Of a DNA stretch of 64,000 nucleotides, positions 50,099-62,430 are shown in pieces. The stretch is from Acidobacteriota bacterium (GTDB lineage Bacteria > Acidobacteriota > Terriglobia > Acidiferrales > UBA7541). The stretch's first letter is position 1, and each line of letters starts with the position of its first letter. The stretch is taken from contig JABDGF010000003.1 of NCBI GenBank assembly GCA_013286165.1, positions 3,526 to 67,525 on the forward strand. Reading direction: 5' to 3'. The position numbers were made by a program, and so were the translations under genes. Below the pieces are notes generated by a model. It was not told where the DNA came from. It saw only the letters and a list, made by a program, of their open reading frames with translations, and searched no databases.

Positions 50099-50269
50099 CT
50101 ACGCGGTGCGCTTGGCGGCCTTCACCTTGCGGTGATGAAGCTCTTTCGCGAGCTTGGGCAGCTTATCGAACGCGAACTTGCCGGCCTCGAATGCCTTCAC
50201 TTTCGATTTTGCGGCCTTGCGGCGGCGGCGCTGGCGCTTCTGCGCCACGTAGCGCTTGTCATGAGCCAT
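50099..50269 (-). CDS. Small very basic protein (56 aa)
   Basis: MAHDKRYVAQKRQRRRRKAAKSKVKAFEAGKFAFDKLPKLAKELHHRKVKAAKRTA; preceded by GAGGAAT-type RBS. Confidence 0.55.
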   Translation of the reverse strand: MAHDKRYVAQKRQRRRRKAAKSKVKAFEAGKFAFDKLPKLAKELHHRKVKAAKRTA

Positions 50270-50372
50270 GAATTCCTCCAATAAAATGCGACTCTCAATT
50301 GTAGCGGACCAGGAAAAGGATGCAAGGCTCGGCGCTGATTTTCGAGGGGAGTTCAGCTAGCATGGTGACGCT

Positions 50373-51548
50373 ATGACGGCCACGGCGATTTACGCGACAA
50401 AGATTATTGCGCCCCAGGAAGAGTTTACAGATTGCGTGATGACGATCGTGGACGGCCGGATCACCTACATCGGCCCGCGCGACGAAGCGCACATCCCGCC
50501 GGGAGCGGCGGACTACGTAGCGTCTAACCTGACGGTAGTTCCCGGATTTGTGGACGTGCATATTCACGGCGCGGGCGGGCGCGACGTGATGGAAGCGACG
50601 CCCGAAGCGCTGGACAAGATCACGGCGACGGTGGCGCGATTTGGTACGACGTCCATGGTAGCGACCACGGTGACGGCTCCGGTGGACGCGACGTGCCGCA
50701 GCCTGGAAGGCATCGCGAAATATATTCGCGCGCAGAAGCCGGCGGCAGAGCGCACGCGCTTCGGCGCGGAAATTCTGGGCATTCACCTGGAAGGGCCTTT
50801 CATCGCGCACGCGCGCCGCGGGGTGCATCCGACGCAGTCGATCGCGCCGCCGTCGATCCCTGTATTCAAGCAACTATTCGCAGCGGCAGACGGCCTGGTG
50901 AAAATGATTACGATCGCTCCGGAAATTCCGGGCGCGATCGATTTGATTCATGCGGCGACAGCGGAGGGTGTGGTGGTCGGCATCGGCCACACCAACGCAA
51001 CGTACGAACAGGCGCGCGCGGCAATCGATGCGGGCGCGCGGCACGGCGTGCATGTTTACAACGCGATGCGCCCGTTCACGCACAGGGATCCGGGCGTGAT
51101 TGCCGCGATTCTAACGGATACGGATGTGACCGCTGAAGTGATTGCGGACAATGTGCATGTGGCGGGGCCGGCGATGCAGGTGCTGCTCGGGACCAAGGGA
51201 TTCGACACCGTGATCGCGATCAGCGACGGAATTTCCGCCACGGGAATGCCGGACGGCAAATACCGGCTTGGAGAAATTGAAGTGGATGTTTCGAAGGGCG
51301 TGGCGCGCAACGCTGAAGGCAATCTGGCGGGCAGCACGCTCACGCTCGATCGCGCAATACGCAATTTGGTGAACCTCGGCGTGCCGTTTGCGGATGCGGT
51401 GCGGATGGCGACGATTCTTCCCGCGCGGCGGCTCGGCGTCGCGGGCAAAAAGGGGATTCTCGCGGTGGGCGCGGACGCGGACATCGTGGTGCTCACGCCT
51501 GAGATGCGGCTTGCGGGCGTGATGACCTGCGGCGTCGGTCTCAGCTAG
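50373..51548 (+). CDS. nagA: N-acetylglucosamine-6-phosphate deacetylase
   Basis: VVPGFVDVHIHGAGGRDVME, GIHLEGPFIAHARRGVHPTQ, VGIGHTNATYEQA, AISDGISATGMPDGKY. Confidence 0.93.
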   Translation: MTATAIYATKIIAPQEEFTDCVMTIVDGRITYIGPRDEAHIPPGAADYVASNLTVVPGFVDVHIHGAGGRDVMEATPEALDKITATVARFGTTSMVATTVTAPVDATCRSLEGIAKYIRAQKPAAERTRFGAEILGIHLEGPFIAHARRGVHPTQSIAPPSIPVFKQLFAAADGLVKMITIAPEIPGAIDLIHAATAEGVVVGIGHTNATYEQARAAIDAGARHGVHVYNAMRPFTHRDPGVIAAILTDTDVTAEVIADNVHVAGPAMQVLLGTKGFDTVIAISDGISATGMPDGKYRLGEIEVDVSKGVARNAEGNLAGSTLTLDRAIRNLVNLGVPFADAVRMATILPARRLGVAGKKGILAVGADADIVVLTPEMRLAGVMTCGVGLS

Positions 51549-51621
51549 ACACACCAACTCCTCTAGGAATTACAGGGAAACGCGAGAAGCAAGTGCCGCG
51601 CTAAAGGCCGCGGCGCTACAT

Positions 51622-51915
51622 TTACTTCTTAAGGAAATTCGAGATCGGGCAGTTGTGCGCGACGTTGAGCGGGATATTCAATTCCGAGGAAAGTTTGCAG
51701 GGATCAAACGGGCTAAGCGAGAAATAACGGCCGTCTGTGGTGCCGATCGTGGGCACCTTTCGTTTGCCGTTGTTGACCTTCATCACCAGCGCCGCAGCAT
51801 CCGGATCGTCGTCAATATTCACTTCACGAAACGACACGCCGCGCTCGCGGAGAAAGTTTTTCGCGCGCCGGCAATCGCCGCACCAGCATGTGGAATAAAT
51901 GACTACGTCGCTCAT
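51622..51915 (-). CDS. Glutaredoxin/mycoredoxin-like protein with CWCGDC motif
   Basis: VVIYSTCWCGDCRRAKNFLRERGVSFREVNIDDDP...GKRKVPTI. Confidence 0.82.
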   Translation of the reverse strand: MSDVVIYSTCWCGDCRRAKNFLRERGVSFREVNIDDDPDAAALVMKVNNGKRKVPTIGTTDGRYFSLSPFDPCKLSSELNIPLNVAHNCPISNFLKK

Positions 51916-52001
51916 TGGGCCGTGTTTCTCACTATAACCAATTGGATGCGGCAGAGCGTAAGCGGTTTCGGCCGTGTGTTGAAGGAAACAATGGGGTTAG
52001 C

Positions 52002-52451
52002 TCAACGGGTGGGCTGTAATTCACGAGCCGGGCTGCCGGTCTTCTCAGCCGCCTGGACGCGCACCGTAGCGCGCGCGATGGCGGCATTGGCGCGTTCCCA
52101 GTCTTCTTCGCTGGCGCCTGCGCCGGGCAATTCGTGCTGCGCCTTTTCGAGCTCCGCGCGCGCTTTCGACGCGTCAATGTCTTCCACTTTTTCCGATTCG
52201 TCGGCGAGCACAATCACGCGATTCGGCAGCACTTCGGCGAAACCATCGATCACGACCATCGAGCGCGTCTCGCCGCCCTTACTGAACGTCAGGATGCCGG
52301 CGCCCAGTTCGGTGAGCAGCGGCGCGTGGCCGGGCAGGATGCCGAGGTAGCCATCCTTGCCGGGCAGTTCGACGGACTGCACATCCTCGCTGAGGATGTG
52401 TTTTGCCGGCGTCACCACCTGCAGCTCGATTTTTTCCGGTATCGTGGCCAT
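52002..52451 (-). CDS. atpC: ATP synthase F1 epsilon subunit
   Basis: IELQVVTPAKHILSEDVQSVELPGKDGYLGILPGHAPLLTELGAGIL. Confidence 0.95.
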   Translation of the reverse strand: MATIPEKIELQVVTPAKHILSEDVQSVELPGKDGYLGILPGHAPLLTELGAGILTFSKGGETRSMVVIDGFAEVLPNRVIVLADESEKVEDIDASKARAELEKAQHELPGAGASEEDWERANAAIARATVRVQAAEKTGSPARELQPTR

Positions 52452-52481
52452 GGTTAGAGATTCCGCGCGCGCGTGGCGAGA

Positions 52482-53975
<1,494 letters not shown>

Positions 53976-54917
53976 CTAGGACGTAGCCGACGACGCGCCG
54001 CTGACAATTTCAATAATTTCGGTGGTAATCGCCGCCTGGCGAATTTTGTTCATCTGCAGCGTGAGCTTCCGGATCAAATCCGAAGCGTTGCGCGTAGCGG
54101 AATCCATGGCCGTCATGCGGGCGGCATGTTCAGCCGCGGCCGATTCGAGCAACACGCGGAAAATTTCGGATTCCAGGTAGCGCGGCAGAAGGCCCGCGAA
54201 AATCTGTTCAACCGGCTGCTCGTAGATGTAGTCGATCAGGCGCGTTTTCCCTTCCGCTGCGGCTTCCGTCGGAAGATCTTTTGCCTGGTCGGCCGGTTCG
54301 TCGGTGAGTTGCGCTTCGCCTTCGGGCGATTGCTTAACCACCGCCGGATCGATCGGCAGCAGCTTCGCGGCGCGGAGGTTCTGCACCATCACGTTCTTGA
54401 ATTCGTTGTACACCGCGTACACCGCGTCTACTTCGCCGGAGATGTAGAGGTCGGCGACGCGCTTCGCGATTTCGCGCGCTTTCTCGATGTTCACCGAAGC
54501 CGAAACGTCGATGTATTCAGCCAGCGGATTTACGCCGCGCTTCTTGAAATAATCGCGGCCCTTTCGCCCCACGGTGATCATTTCAATCTTTTCTACGTGG
54601 TGCGCGCGAATGAATTCAGTCGCGTGGCGCAGCACGTTCGTATTAAACGCGCCGGCCAGCGACCGGTCGCCCGTGACAAGCAATACCAGAATCTTCTTTT
54701 CTTCCCGGCGCTCGAGCAACGGATTCGCGGGAGCTTCCATGCGCGCCGCGGCGGAACGCAGCACGCGCAGAATCTCCTTCGCGTACGGCCGCGCGGCAAA
54801 CACGCCCTCTTGCGCGCGACGCAGCTTCGCCGCGGCCACAAACTTCATGGCGCGCGTGATCTGCTGCGTGCTCTTCACAGAGCGGATTCTTCGCCGGTAA
54901 TCGAGAAGTGTAGGCAT
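53976..54917 (-). CDS. atpG: ATP synthase F1 gamma subunit
   Basis: MPTLLDYRRRIRSVKSTQQITRAMKFVAAAKLRRA; C-terminal MDSATRNASDLIRKLTLQMNKIRQAAITTEIIEIVSGA. Confidence 0.97.
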   Translation of the reverse strand: MPTLLDYRRRIRSVKSTQQITRAMKFVAAAKLRRAQEGVFAARPYAKEILRVLRSAAARMEAPANPLLERREEKKILVLLVTGDRSLAGAFNTNVLRHATEFIRAHHVEKIEMITVGRKGRDYFKKRGVNPLAEYIDVSASVNIEKAREIAKRVADLYISGEVDAVYAVYNEFKNVMVQNLRAAKLLPIDPAVVKQSPEGEAQLTDEPADQAKDLPTEAAAEGKTRLIDYIYEQPVEQIFAGLLPRYLESEIFRVLLESAAAEHAARMTAMDSATRNASDLIRKLTLQMNKIRQAAITTEIIEIVSGASSATS

Positions 54918-54929
54918 CGAATTCCGTTT

Positions 54930-56537
54930 TTAGTGGGCAGCCGCCGGTACCGGGGCTGGCGGCGGAGGCGTTGCAGCGGCAGCCTTATCGACAGCCGGAG
55001 TACTCGCCTTCGCGCTCTCAAGACCCGCCTTGAAGCGGCCGAGGAAATCGTCGAGCGCCTTCTTCGCTTCGGCCTTCACCGCGTCGTCAAACTGCTTCTT
55101 CTCGCGCAGCATCTTGAGCAAGCCGCCGTAGTTGGTCTCAACGAACGGGTACAACTCGCCTTCGAAGCGGCGGCACTCGCTCACCGGCAGCTCGTCGAGA
55201 TACTTGTTCGAGCCGGCCCAGATGATCAGCGCTTCCTTTTCAACCGACAGCGGCTGATATTGATCCTGCTTCAGAATTTCCGTGAGGCGCGCGCCGCGGG
55301 CCAGCTGATTCTGCGTGGATTTATCGAGCTGATCGGTACCGAACTGCGCGAACGCCGCGAGGTCGCGGTATTGCGCAAGGTCAAGACGCAGCGTGCCGGA
55401 AACCTGGCGCATCGCCTTGATCTGCGCGTTGCCGCCGACGCGGCTCACCGAAAGACCTACGTTCACCGCGGGACGGAAGCCGCTGTTGAAAAGGTCGGCT
55501 TCCAAAAAGATCTGACCGTCCGTGATCGAAATCACGTTCGTCGGAATGTACGCGGAAATGTCGCCCGCCTGCGTTTCGATCACAGGCAGAGCCGTCAAAG
55601 AACCCGCGCCGAGCTCGTCGTTGAGTTTCGCCGCGCGCTCCAACAGACGCGAGTGAAGGAAGAACACGTCGCCCGGAAACGCTTCACGGCCGGGAGGACG
55701 GCGCAGCAGCAACGAAATTTCGCGGTACGCCTGCGCGTGCTTCGAAAGGTCGTCATACGCGCAAAGAGCGTGGCGCTTGGTATCGCGGAAGTATTCTCCG
55801 ATCGCGCAAGCCGCAAAAGGCGCGATGTACTGCATGGAGGCCGCTTCGGAAGCCGTGGCAGCGACGATGATGGTGTGCTCCATCGCGCCGGCTTCTGTGA
55901 GCGTCTTCACCACCTGCGCGATCGTCGAACGCTTCTGGCCGATCGCGCAGTAAATGCAAATCATGTCGCCGCCACGCTGATTCAGGATCGTATCCAGAAT
56001 CACGGCGGTCTTTCCGGTCTGGCGGTCGCCGATGATCAATTCGCGCTGTCCGCGGCCGATGGGAATCATCGCGTCGATCGACTTGATACCGGTCTGCATC
56101 GGTTCGCGCACCGGCTGGCGATCCACAACGCCCGGCGCGATCTTTTCCACGGGATAGCGGTCTTTCGTCGCGATCGGCCCCTTGCCGTCGATCGGCTGTC
56201 CGAGCGCATTTACCACGCGCCCGATCATCGCGTCGCCCACGGGCACGGACATAATGTTGTTCGTGCGCTTCACCGTGTCGCCTTCGCGAATTTCTTCGTA
56301 CGCGCCCAGCAGCACGACGCCGACCTGGTCTTCTTCTAGGTTCAGCGCGATACCGTACACGTCGCCCGGAAACGCGATCATTTCGCCGGCCATACACTTA
56401 TCCAGGCCGTGGATGCGCGCGATGCCGTCGCCCACCGAGATCACGGTGCCGACTTCCTCGACCGCCAGCTTCTGCTGGTAGCCTTCGATCTGCTCGCGCA
56501 GAATCTTTGTGACTTCATCCGCCTTAATATTCGCCAT
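54930..56537 (-). CDS. atpA: ATP synthase F1 alpha subunit
   Basis: [82 protein letters not shown]. Confidence 0.98.
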   Translation of the reverse strand: MANIKADEVTKILREQIEGYQQKLAVEEVGTVISVGDGIARIHGLDKCMAGEMIAFPGDVYGIALNLEEDQVGVVLLGAYEEIREGDTVKRTNNIMSVPVGDAMIGRVVNALGQPIDGKGPIATKDRYPVEKIAPGVVDRQPVREPMQTGIKSIDAMIPIGRGQRELIIGDRQTGKTAVILDTILNQRGGDMICIYCAIGQKRSTIAQVVKTLTEAGAMEHTIIVAATASEAASMQYIAPFAACAIGEYFRDTKRHALCAYDDLSKHAQAYREISLLLRRPPGREAFPGDVFFLHSRLLERAAKLNDELGAGSLTALPVIETQAGDISAYIPTNVISITDGQIFLEADLFNSGFRPAVNVGLSVSRVGGNAQIKAMRQVSGTLRLDLAQYRDLAAFAQFGTDQLDKSTQNQLARGARLTEILKQDQYQPLSVEKEALIIWAGSNKYLDELPVSECRRFEGELYPFVETNYGGLLKMLREKKQFDDAVKAEAKKALDDFLGRFKAGLESAKASTPAVDKAAAATPPPPAPVPAAAH

Positions 56538-56562
56538 TCACTGCTCCTCTAAACTTGCGGAA

Positions 56563-57099
56563 CTATTCCGAACCCAGCTGTTCGCGCAGCCGGTTCAATT
56601 GCTCGCGCACCGAGCCGTCGTAAATCGTCGAACCTACTCGCACCACCGCGCCGCCCACGAGGGCCGCGTCCTGCGAAAACCGCGCATCAATCTTCTTGCC
56701 GGTGCGCTTTTCGAGCACTGCGACGAGTTGTTTCTTGTCCGCGTCGCTCAGCGGGTGCGCCGATGTCACTTCCGCATCCGCGATTCCCAACCGGTCATTT
56801 AGCTCCGTGCGAAACGCCGGAATGATTTCCTGCAGCAAGTGCAGCCGGCCGTGATCGACTACCACGTAGATAAAATTGCGAACCGCTTCGTTCAACCCCA
56901 TCTTGGCGCACAACTCGGCGATCACGCGGTGCTTCGTTTCGTTGTCCACCACTGGGCTATCGAGCGCCTCGCGCAATTCCGGCGATTGGTTGAACAAATC
57001 GACGAACGCACTCAGGTCGTTGCGAATCGCATCGCCGGCGCGGCGTTCGACGGCAACGTCGGCTAGAGCGGCGGCGTAGCGATCGGTGAGCGCGCTCAA
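56563..57099 (-). CDS. atpH: ATP synthase F1 delta subunit
   Basis: LTDRYAAALADVAVER...; VGGAVVRVGSTIYDGSVREQLNRLREQL. Confidence 0.93.
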   Translation of the reverse strand: MSALTDRYAAALADVAVERRAGDAIRNDLSAFVDLFNQSPELREALDSPVVDNETKHRVIAELCAKMGLNEAVRNFIYVVVDHGRLHLLQEIIPAFRTELNDRLGIADAEVTSAHPLSDADKKQLVAVLEKRTGKKIDARFSQDAALVGGAVVRVGSTIYDGSVREQLNRLREQLGSE

Positions 57100-57674
57100 T
57101 TGACGCTCCTCTCAAGGTTCGTCACGAATGTGCGGACCAGGTTCGCGTCGGTCTGCGCATTGATTTGCTGCTTCAGCAGCGCTTCGGCCTGCGCCACGGC
57201 TTTATCGGCGGTCGCAGCCTTCAAAGCTTGTTGCGCCGCGCGAATGGCAGCGGCGATCTCGGCCTTGGCCTGCGCTTCGATTTTCTGCGCGTCGGCCTTT
57301 GCCGCTTCGCGGAGCCGCGCTGCTTCGGCGGCGGCTTCCTGCTTGCCCTTCTCGCGGAGCTGCTGAATTTCGGTCTCGAGTCCCGCGAGCCGCGCCTTGA
57401 TTTCCTGGCGCTGCTTCTCGGCTGCGTCACGCGCGCGCGTACCTTCTTCAATTTTTTGCGAGATATCGTCAGCGTGCTTGCGGAAGTGCGGCGCAGCTTT
57501 CGAGAATGCCCAGAAGATCAGCGCGATCACGAACACCGAGTTCACGATCTTGAAGATCGTGCCGGCGGGAGTGCTCACCGGCCCCTCTTCTTGCGCGAAA
57601 ACGGGTGTCGCCGCAAAGAGCAGCGCCATCGTGAAGACAAAAATCGAGCTGGCGATTATGCGGAGCGGTCGCAT
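57096..57674 (-). CDS. atpF: ATP synthase Fo b subunit
   Basis: Signal/TM, long amphipathic helix RDAAEKQRQEIKARLAGLETEIQQLREKGKQEAAAEAARLREAAKADAQKIEAQAKAEIAAAI. Confidence 0.88.
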   Translation of the reverse strand: MRPLRIIASSIFVFTMALLFAATPVFAQEEGPVSTPAGTIFKIVNSVFVIALIFWAFSKAAPHFRKHADDISQKIEEGTRARDAAEKQRQEIKARLAGLETEIQQLREKGKQEAAAEAARLREAAKADAQKIEAQAKAEIAAAIRAAQQALKAATADKAVAQAEALLKQQINAQTDANLVRTFVTNLERSVN

Positions 57675-58123
57675 TACTGGCGGGTTCCTCCGCTCAGAAT
57701 GGTGCGCGCGATTTCTCCGGCCAGCGCAGGTGTAAGCGCTTCGGCATCGGCAGCAGCGGCGTTGCGTTCGTCTTCGACTTTCTGTTTCGCGGCGGCGATG
57801 TCTTCCTGCGCGCGCGAGCGCATCGCTTTCAGCAGCTTGGCGCGCTCGTCGAGCACCACCTGGCGCGACGCTTCCTGCTCCTGATAGATGTGCGCCTTGG
57901 CGCGGTTCAATTCGTCGTTGTAATGCTGCAGATCCTGCTTGGCTGCCGTTTCCACGGCAGCGGCGTCGGCGCGCGCTCCTTCGATCTTCGCACTTCGCTC
58001 AGCCATCGCCTTTTGGATCGGCCCGAAAAACGCCCAACGCATGAACAAATAGAAGAAAAAGAAAATGACCACGGTAGGCAGAGCTTGGAGGAAGAAGTTT
58101 TCGATCTGGTGGAGGATTTCCAT
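57674..58123 (-). CDS. ATP synthase Fo b'-type subunit
   Basis: N-terminal TM ALPTVVIFFFFYLFMRWAFFGPIQKAMAERSAKIEGAR followed by helix; one-base overlap with the next b subunit gene. Confidence 0.85.
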   Translation of the reverse strand: MEILHQIENFFLQALPTVVIFFFFYLFMRWAFFGPIQKAMAERSAKIEGARADAAAVETAAKQDLQHYNDELNRAKAHIYQEQEASRQVVLDERAKLLKAMRSRAQEDIAAAKQKVEDERNAAAADAEALTPALAGEIARTILSGGTRQ

Positions 58124-58401
58124 TTTTTTACAAAGTGGTGCGACTGCGGCTGCCCCGACTCTCTCTAAATTGTAATCTGGTTTCAGGCGTGCTGCCGGCT
58201 CACCAGAGCTAGCTTCCAGGACGTAACAAGGAAAACGATTATGTCATTCATGCCGCTTGGCGTCAACCAGTTACGGGACGGTGCGATCGCTAAATTTCGC
58301 GGATCGCACCGTCCAAAGTGGTTTTCGAGGCGTTTCCCGGTAGTTTCAAATCGGGAAACGCTCTTCCCCGCCCTCTGGCACCGAGGACCTGCGTTGTGAG
58401 G

Positions 58402-58809
58402 CTACTTTCCGAGCGCGTCTGCGCCGGCTTGGGCCACGATGTGATCGTTCTCCACCGTGCTGCCACTCACGCCGATCGCACCGACCACTTCACCGCTCGC
58501 GTTCTTCAGCACCACGCCGCCCGGAAACGTAATCAAGCCGCCGTTGCTGTGCTCGATGTTGTATAGCGGCCCGCCCGGCTGAGAGAGCTTGCCGATTTCG
58601 CCGGTGTTGAAATTGAAGTAGCGCGCCGTCTTCGCCTTCTTGATGGAAATGTCGATGCTGCCGAGCCACGCATCGTCCTGGCGCACGAACGCTTTCAGGT
58701 TCGCGCCTGCGTCCACCACCGCGATGTCCATCTTCGTGCCGATCTCGGTCGATTTCTTCTTCGCCGCCGCTACGATCTTCTCCGCCTGCTCGAGCGTCAA
58801 ATCCGCCAT
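58402..58809 (-). CDS. GlcG/HbpS (DUF336) family heme-binding-like protein
   Basis: [60 protein letters not shown]...[19 protein letters not shown]. Confidence 0.88.
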   Translation of the reverse strand: MADLTLEQAEKIVAAAKKKSTEIGTKMDIAVVDAGANLKAFVRQDDAWLGSIDISIKKAKTARYFNFNTGEIGKLSQPGGPLYNIEHSNGGLITFPGGVVLKNASGEVVGAIGVSGSTVENDHIVAQAGADALGK

Positions 58810-59121
58810 TGAATCCTCCGTGTAGTCGAAACGCTGCGTTCCCGCATTTCGTTTTTGTATTCGGGCTCGTCATTTTACGGGAGCGCGCGCGAATCGCCAA
58901 CCACGCCGTGAAATCGAGCCGTGGCCGTCCACTTTGGCTTATGCCGCGCCAGACACATCACACGATGCGCGCTAGCCCTGGGTCGCTGCGTTTGTATAGA
59001 ATCGCGGTTTGCGATGGGGCGGCTAGAAACTTCAGTCGCGCCTCCGAGCTGCGGTGGAACGCATCGGACGTTTCGAGCCCAGCGCACACCCGTCCACGTT
59101 CAAAGGCCAAGGAGCCATAAC

Positions 59122-60294
59122 ATGCCGTCATTTCCCGGCGTAGATTTTCTGGATTTTGATTCTCAGCTCACCGACGAAGAGAAGCTCGCGCGGCAGTCTG
59201 CGCGGCAGTTCGTCGATGAGGCGATTATGCCGATCATCGAGCAGTACAACCGCGAAGGGAAATTCCCGACGCAGCTTGTGCCGCAGATGGCCGAGCTGGG
59301 CCTGTTTGGCGCGAGCCTCAAGGGCTACGGCTGCGCGGGCATGTCGAATGTGGAATATGGCCTGGTCACGCAGGAACTCGAGCGCGGAGATTCCGGCCTG
59401 CGCAGCTTCGTCTCCGTCCAGTCAGCGCTGGTGATGTATCCGATTTTCGCTTTCGGCTCGGACGCGCAGAAAGACAAGTGGCTACCGCTGCTACAGCAAG
59501 GCAAAGCGATCGGCTGCTTCGGCCTTACCGAGCCGCAGTTTGGCTCGAACCCCGGCGGAATGCTGACGCGCGCAAAGAAAGACGGCGACAGCTACATCCT
59601 CAACGGCGAAAAGATGTGGATCACCAACGGCTCGATCTCGGATGTCGCCGTTGTGTGGGCGAAGTGTGAAGACGACAAAGTTCGCGGCTTCCTCGTCGAG
59701 AAAGGAATGCCGGGCTTCAAAGCATGGGACGTTCACGGAAAATATTCTTTGCGCGCGTCGGTGACGAGCGGACTTTCGATGTCTGACGTTCGTGTGCCGG
59801 CCGCGAATATGCTGCCCGGTGTGGAGGGCTTGCGCGGCCCGCTCTCGTGCCTCAACCAAGCGCGCTACGGCATCGGCTGGGGTGGCATCGGCGCGGCGAT
59901 GGCGTGTTACGACACGGCGCTGCACTACGCGAAGCAGCGCAAGCAGTTCGGGAATAAGCCCATCGCGTCACACCAGCTCGTGCAGGAAAAGCTGGTGTGG
60001 ATGGTCACCGAAATTACGAAAGCGCAATTTCTCGCGCTGCAAGTGGGCCGCCTGAAAGACGCAGGCAAGGTGCATCCGTCGCACATCTCGATGCTGAAGA
60101 TGAACAACGTGTGGGTCGCACGCGAGTGCGCCAGCCGCGCGCGCGAAATCCTGGGCGCCAACGGCATCGTGGACGACTACTGCGTGATGCGGCACATGAA
60201 CAACATCGAGTCTGTGTACACCTACGAGGGCACGCACGACATCCACAAACTCATCATCGGCGAGCGCATCACCGGCATCGCCGCGTTCGAGTAG
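59122..60294 (+). CDS. Acyl-CoA dehydrogenase (glutaryl-CoA dehydrogenase-like)
   Basis: IGCFGLTEPQFGSNPGGMLTRAKKDGDSYILNGEKMWITNGSISD, YEGTHDIHKLIIGERITG. Confidence 0.92.
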   Translation: MPSFPGVDFLDFDSQLTDEEKLARQSARQFVDEAIMPIIEQYNREGKFPTQLVPQMAELGLFGASLKGYGCAGMSNVEYGLVTQELERGDSGLRSFVSVQSALVMYPIFAFGSDAQKDKWLPLLQQGKAIGCFGLTEPQFGSNPGGMLTRAKKDGDSYILNGEKMWITNGSISDVAVVWAKCEDDKVRGFLVEKGMPGFKAWDVHGKYSLRASVTSGLSMSDVRVPAANMLPGVEGLRGPLSCLNQARYGIGWGGIGAAMACYDTALHYAKQRKQFGNKPIASHQLVQEKLVWMVTEITKAQFLALQVGRLKDAGKVHPSHISMLKMNNVWVARECASRAREILGANGIVDDYCVMRHMNNIESVYTYEGTHDIHKLIIGERITGIAAFE

Positions 60295-60372
60295 CGCACG
60301 AGTTCACCAATCGCCGATCGAAACGCCATCGCGCAGCGCTACGCAGCCACGCGCACCAGGAGCTGAGCCACC

Positions 60373-61359
60373 ATGGAAAAGGAACTGAGCCTCGAATTTT
60401 TGCGCGTCGTCGAGCGCGCCGCCATCGCATCGGCTCGCACGATGGGCCAGGGCGACGGCATGAAGTCCGATCGCGTCGCGGTGGAAGCGATGCGCAGCGA
60501 AATGGACTCGGTGAACATGAACGGCACGATCGTGATCGGCGAAGGCGAACGCGACAAGGCGCCCATGCTCTTCATCGGCGAAAAAGTCGGCGCCGCGGCC
60601 CACGATAAGACGCGTAAGTATCCCGAAGTGGATATCGCCGTCGATCCGCTCGAAGGCACCAATCTCTGCTCGGGCGGCCAGCCCAACGCGATCGTGGTGC
60701 TCGCGGCCAGCAATCGCGGCGGCCTACTTCACGCGCCCGACCTCTACATGGAGAAATTGATCGTCCCGCCGCAGTGCAAGGGCCTCGTCGAACTCGACGC
60801 GCCCGTCGCGCACAATCTGAAAATCATTGCGAAGTGCCTCGAGCGCCGCGTGGAAGACCTGGTGATCGTGGTCATGGACCGCCCGCGCCATGAAAATCTC
60901 ATCGCCGAAATTCGAAAGGTCGGCGCGCGCATTCAGTTGATCTCCGACGGCGATCTTTCCGCCGGCATCAGCGCGGCTGTGGGCGGCACCGGTGTCCACG
61001 CCGTGATGGGCATCGGCGGCGCGCCCGAAGGCGTGCTCACTGCAGCCGCGCTGCGTTGCCTCAACGGCCAGATCCTCGGCCGCTTGATCGTGCAGAAGCC
61101 GGAGCATTTCGAACGCGTCGCGCAAATGGGCATCAAAGATCCGCGCCGCATTTACGACACAGACGAACTCGCGCCCGGCGACAACATCATTTTCGCCTGC
61201 ACCGGCGTCACCACCGGCAGCTTGCTGCGCGGCGTGCGCTTCTTCGGCGAAGGAATGCGGACGCAGTCGATGGTGCTCACGCTCGATAGCCGCCAGGTCC
61301 GCTTCGTCGATACCGTCCATCTCGAAAAGGGCCCCGACGTCCGCGTCAATTTCTACTAG
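60373..61359 (+). CDS. glpX: Class II fructose-1,6-bisphosphatase
   Basis: [75 protein letters not shown]. Confidence 0.95.
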   Translation: MEKELSLEFLRVVERAAIASARTMGQGDGMKSDRVAVEAMRSEMDSVNMNGTIVIGEGERDKAPMLFIGEKVGAAAHDKTRKYPEVDIAVDPLEGTNLCSGGQPNAIVVLAASNRGGLLHAPDLYMEKLIVPPQCKGLVELDAPVAHNLKIIAKCLERRVEDLVIVVMDRPRHENLIAEIRKVGARIQLISDGDLSAGISAAVGGTGVHAVMGIGGAPEGVLTAAALRCLNGQILGRLIVQKPEHFERVAQMGIKDPRRIYDTDELAPGDNIIFACTGVTTGSLLRGVRFFGEGMRTQSMVLTLDSRQVRFVDTVHLEKGPDVRVNFY

Positions 61360-61494
61360 TTGGGGCGCACATCAGAGCGCGAAGCGGGTGCCGCGGGAGT
61401 ACAATCAGTCTCGTCGCGCTTCGGTGCTCTCGTGTCAGGAAACATTTCCACGCCATTTCGCGTATTAACGGATAGACGATGCACGGGGTGAACT

Positions 61495-62091
61495 ATGTCT
61501 AGCGGCTCCTCCGGACGCCCTCCGATGAATATGGCGCCGCCGCGCCGCGACAACACTGCAGTCTGGTGGATCCTCGGCATCGTGATCGGCGGCATCGTGC
61601 TGATGGTCGTCTTCGGCCTCGCGATCGCGGGCATGTTCATTCATCGCATCCACGTCGATAACTCCGCGAAGAAAGTCGAACTCGATACGCCCGTCGGCAA
61701 TTTCAAGGTCGATACAGACAGCAGCCGCCGCACCGGCCTGCCCGTTTATCCCGGCGCGGAGCTGATGGGCAATAAAGACGGCAATGCGCACGTTGAATTG
61801 AGCTTGGATGACGCAGGCGTGGGCCTTTCGATCGAGACCTACCAAACCGACGACGACCTTGAGACTGTGGACGACTGGTACCGCAAGCACCTCGCACCCG
61901 CGTTCCGGCGCGAAACTCCGAAGACCAGCGGCACAAAACACCACGGCCACAATGACGAAGGCGTCGTGGACGAGGCGGACATCGCCTTCACCGACGACCA
62001 TGGTAACGGCGCGCGAGTCGTAGCCCTCACCAAGACCGACGACGGCGTGAAAATTAACCTAGTGAATGTAGGTAAGCGCGAAACGCAGTAA
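61495..62091 (+). CDS. Single-TM hypothetical protein
   Basis: Pro-rich cytoplasmic start, TM TAVWWILGIVIGGIVLMVVFGLAIAGMF, soluble domain with YPGAELMG. Confidence 0.65.
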   Translation: MSSGSSGRPPMNMAPPRRDNTAVWWILGIVIGGIVLMVVFGLAIAGMFIHRIHVDNSAKKVELDTPVGNFKVDTDSSRRTGLPVYPGAELMGNKDGNAHVELSLDDAGVGLSIETYQTDDDLETVDDWYRKHLAPAFRRETPKTSGTKHHGHNDEGVVDEADIAFTDDHGNGARVVALTKTDDGVKINLVNVGKRETQ

Positions 62092-62430
62092 CGCGCCGTC
62101 GGACAGCCACCCTGGCGGTCCTCCGACGAATTCCCCTCAATTTAATAGCTCAAAATTCCGTCGTCATTCGCACTTCAGGTTAAAGCACCTGTAGGGGCGG
62201 GTTGCCCGCCCCAGGCGGACAAGCCGGCGCAGTTCGCGCACACACCCACGAAATCGCCCGCTTCCGTAGTCGCTTCGCGGCTACGAAACCGGCCTCTACT
62301 GGTATTTCTGGTTCGCGTCTCGGCCGCAGGCCGAAGACACCAATCCAGCAAATCAGCGCATCAAAAAATTAAGGGGAAGCTAACTCTTCAGCAGGAGTGG
62401 GATTTCGTGGATTCGAAGCGTGTAGAGGTA

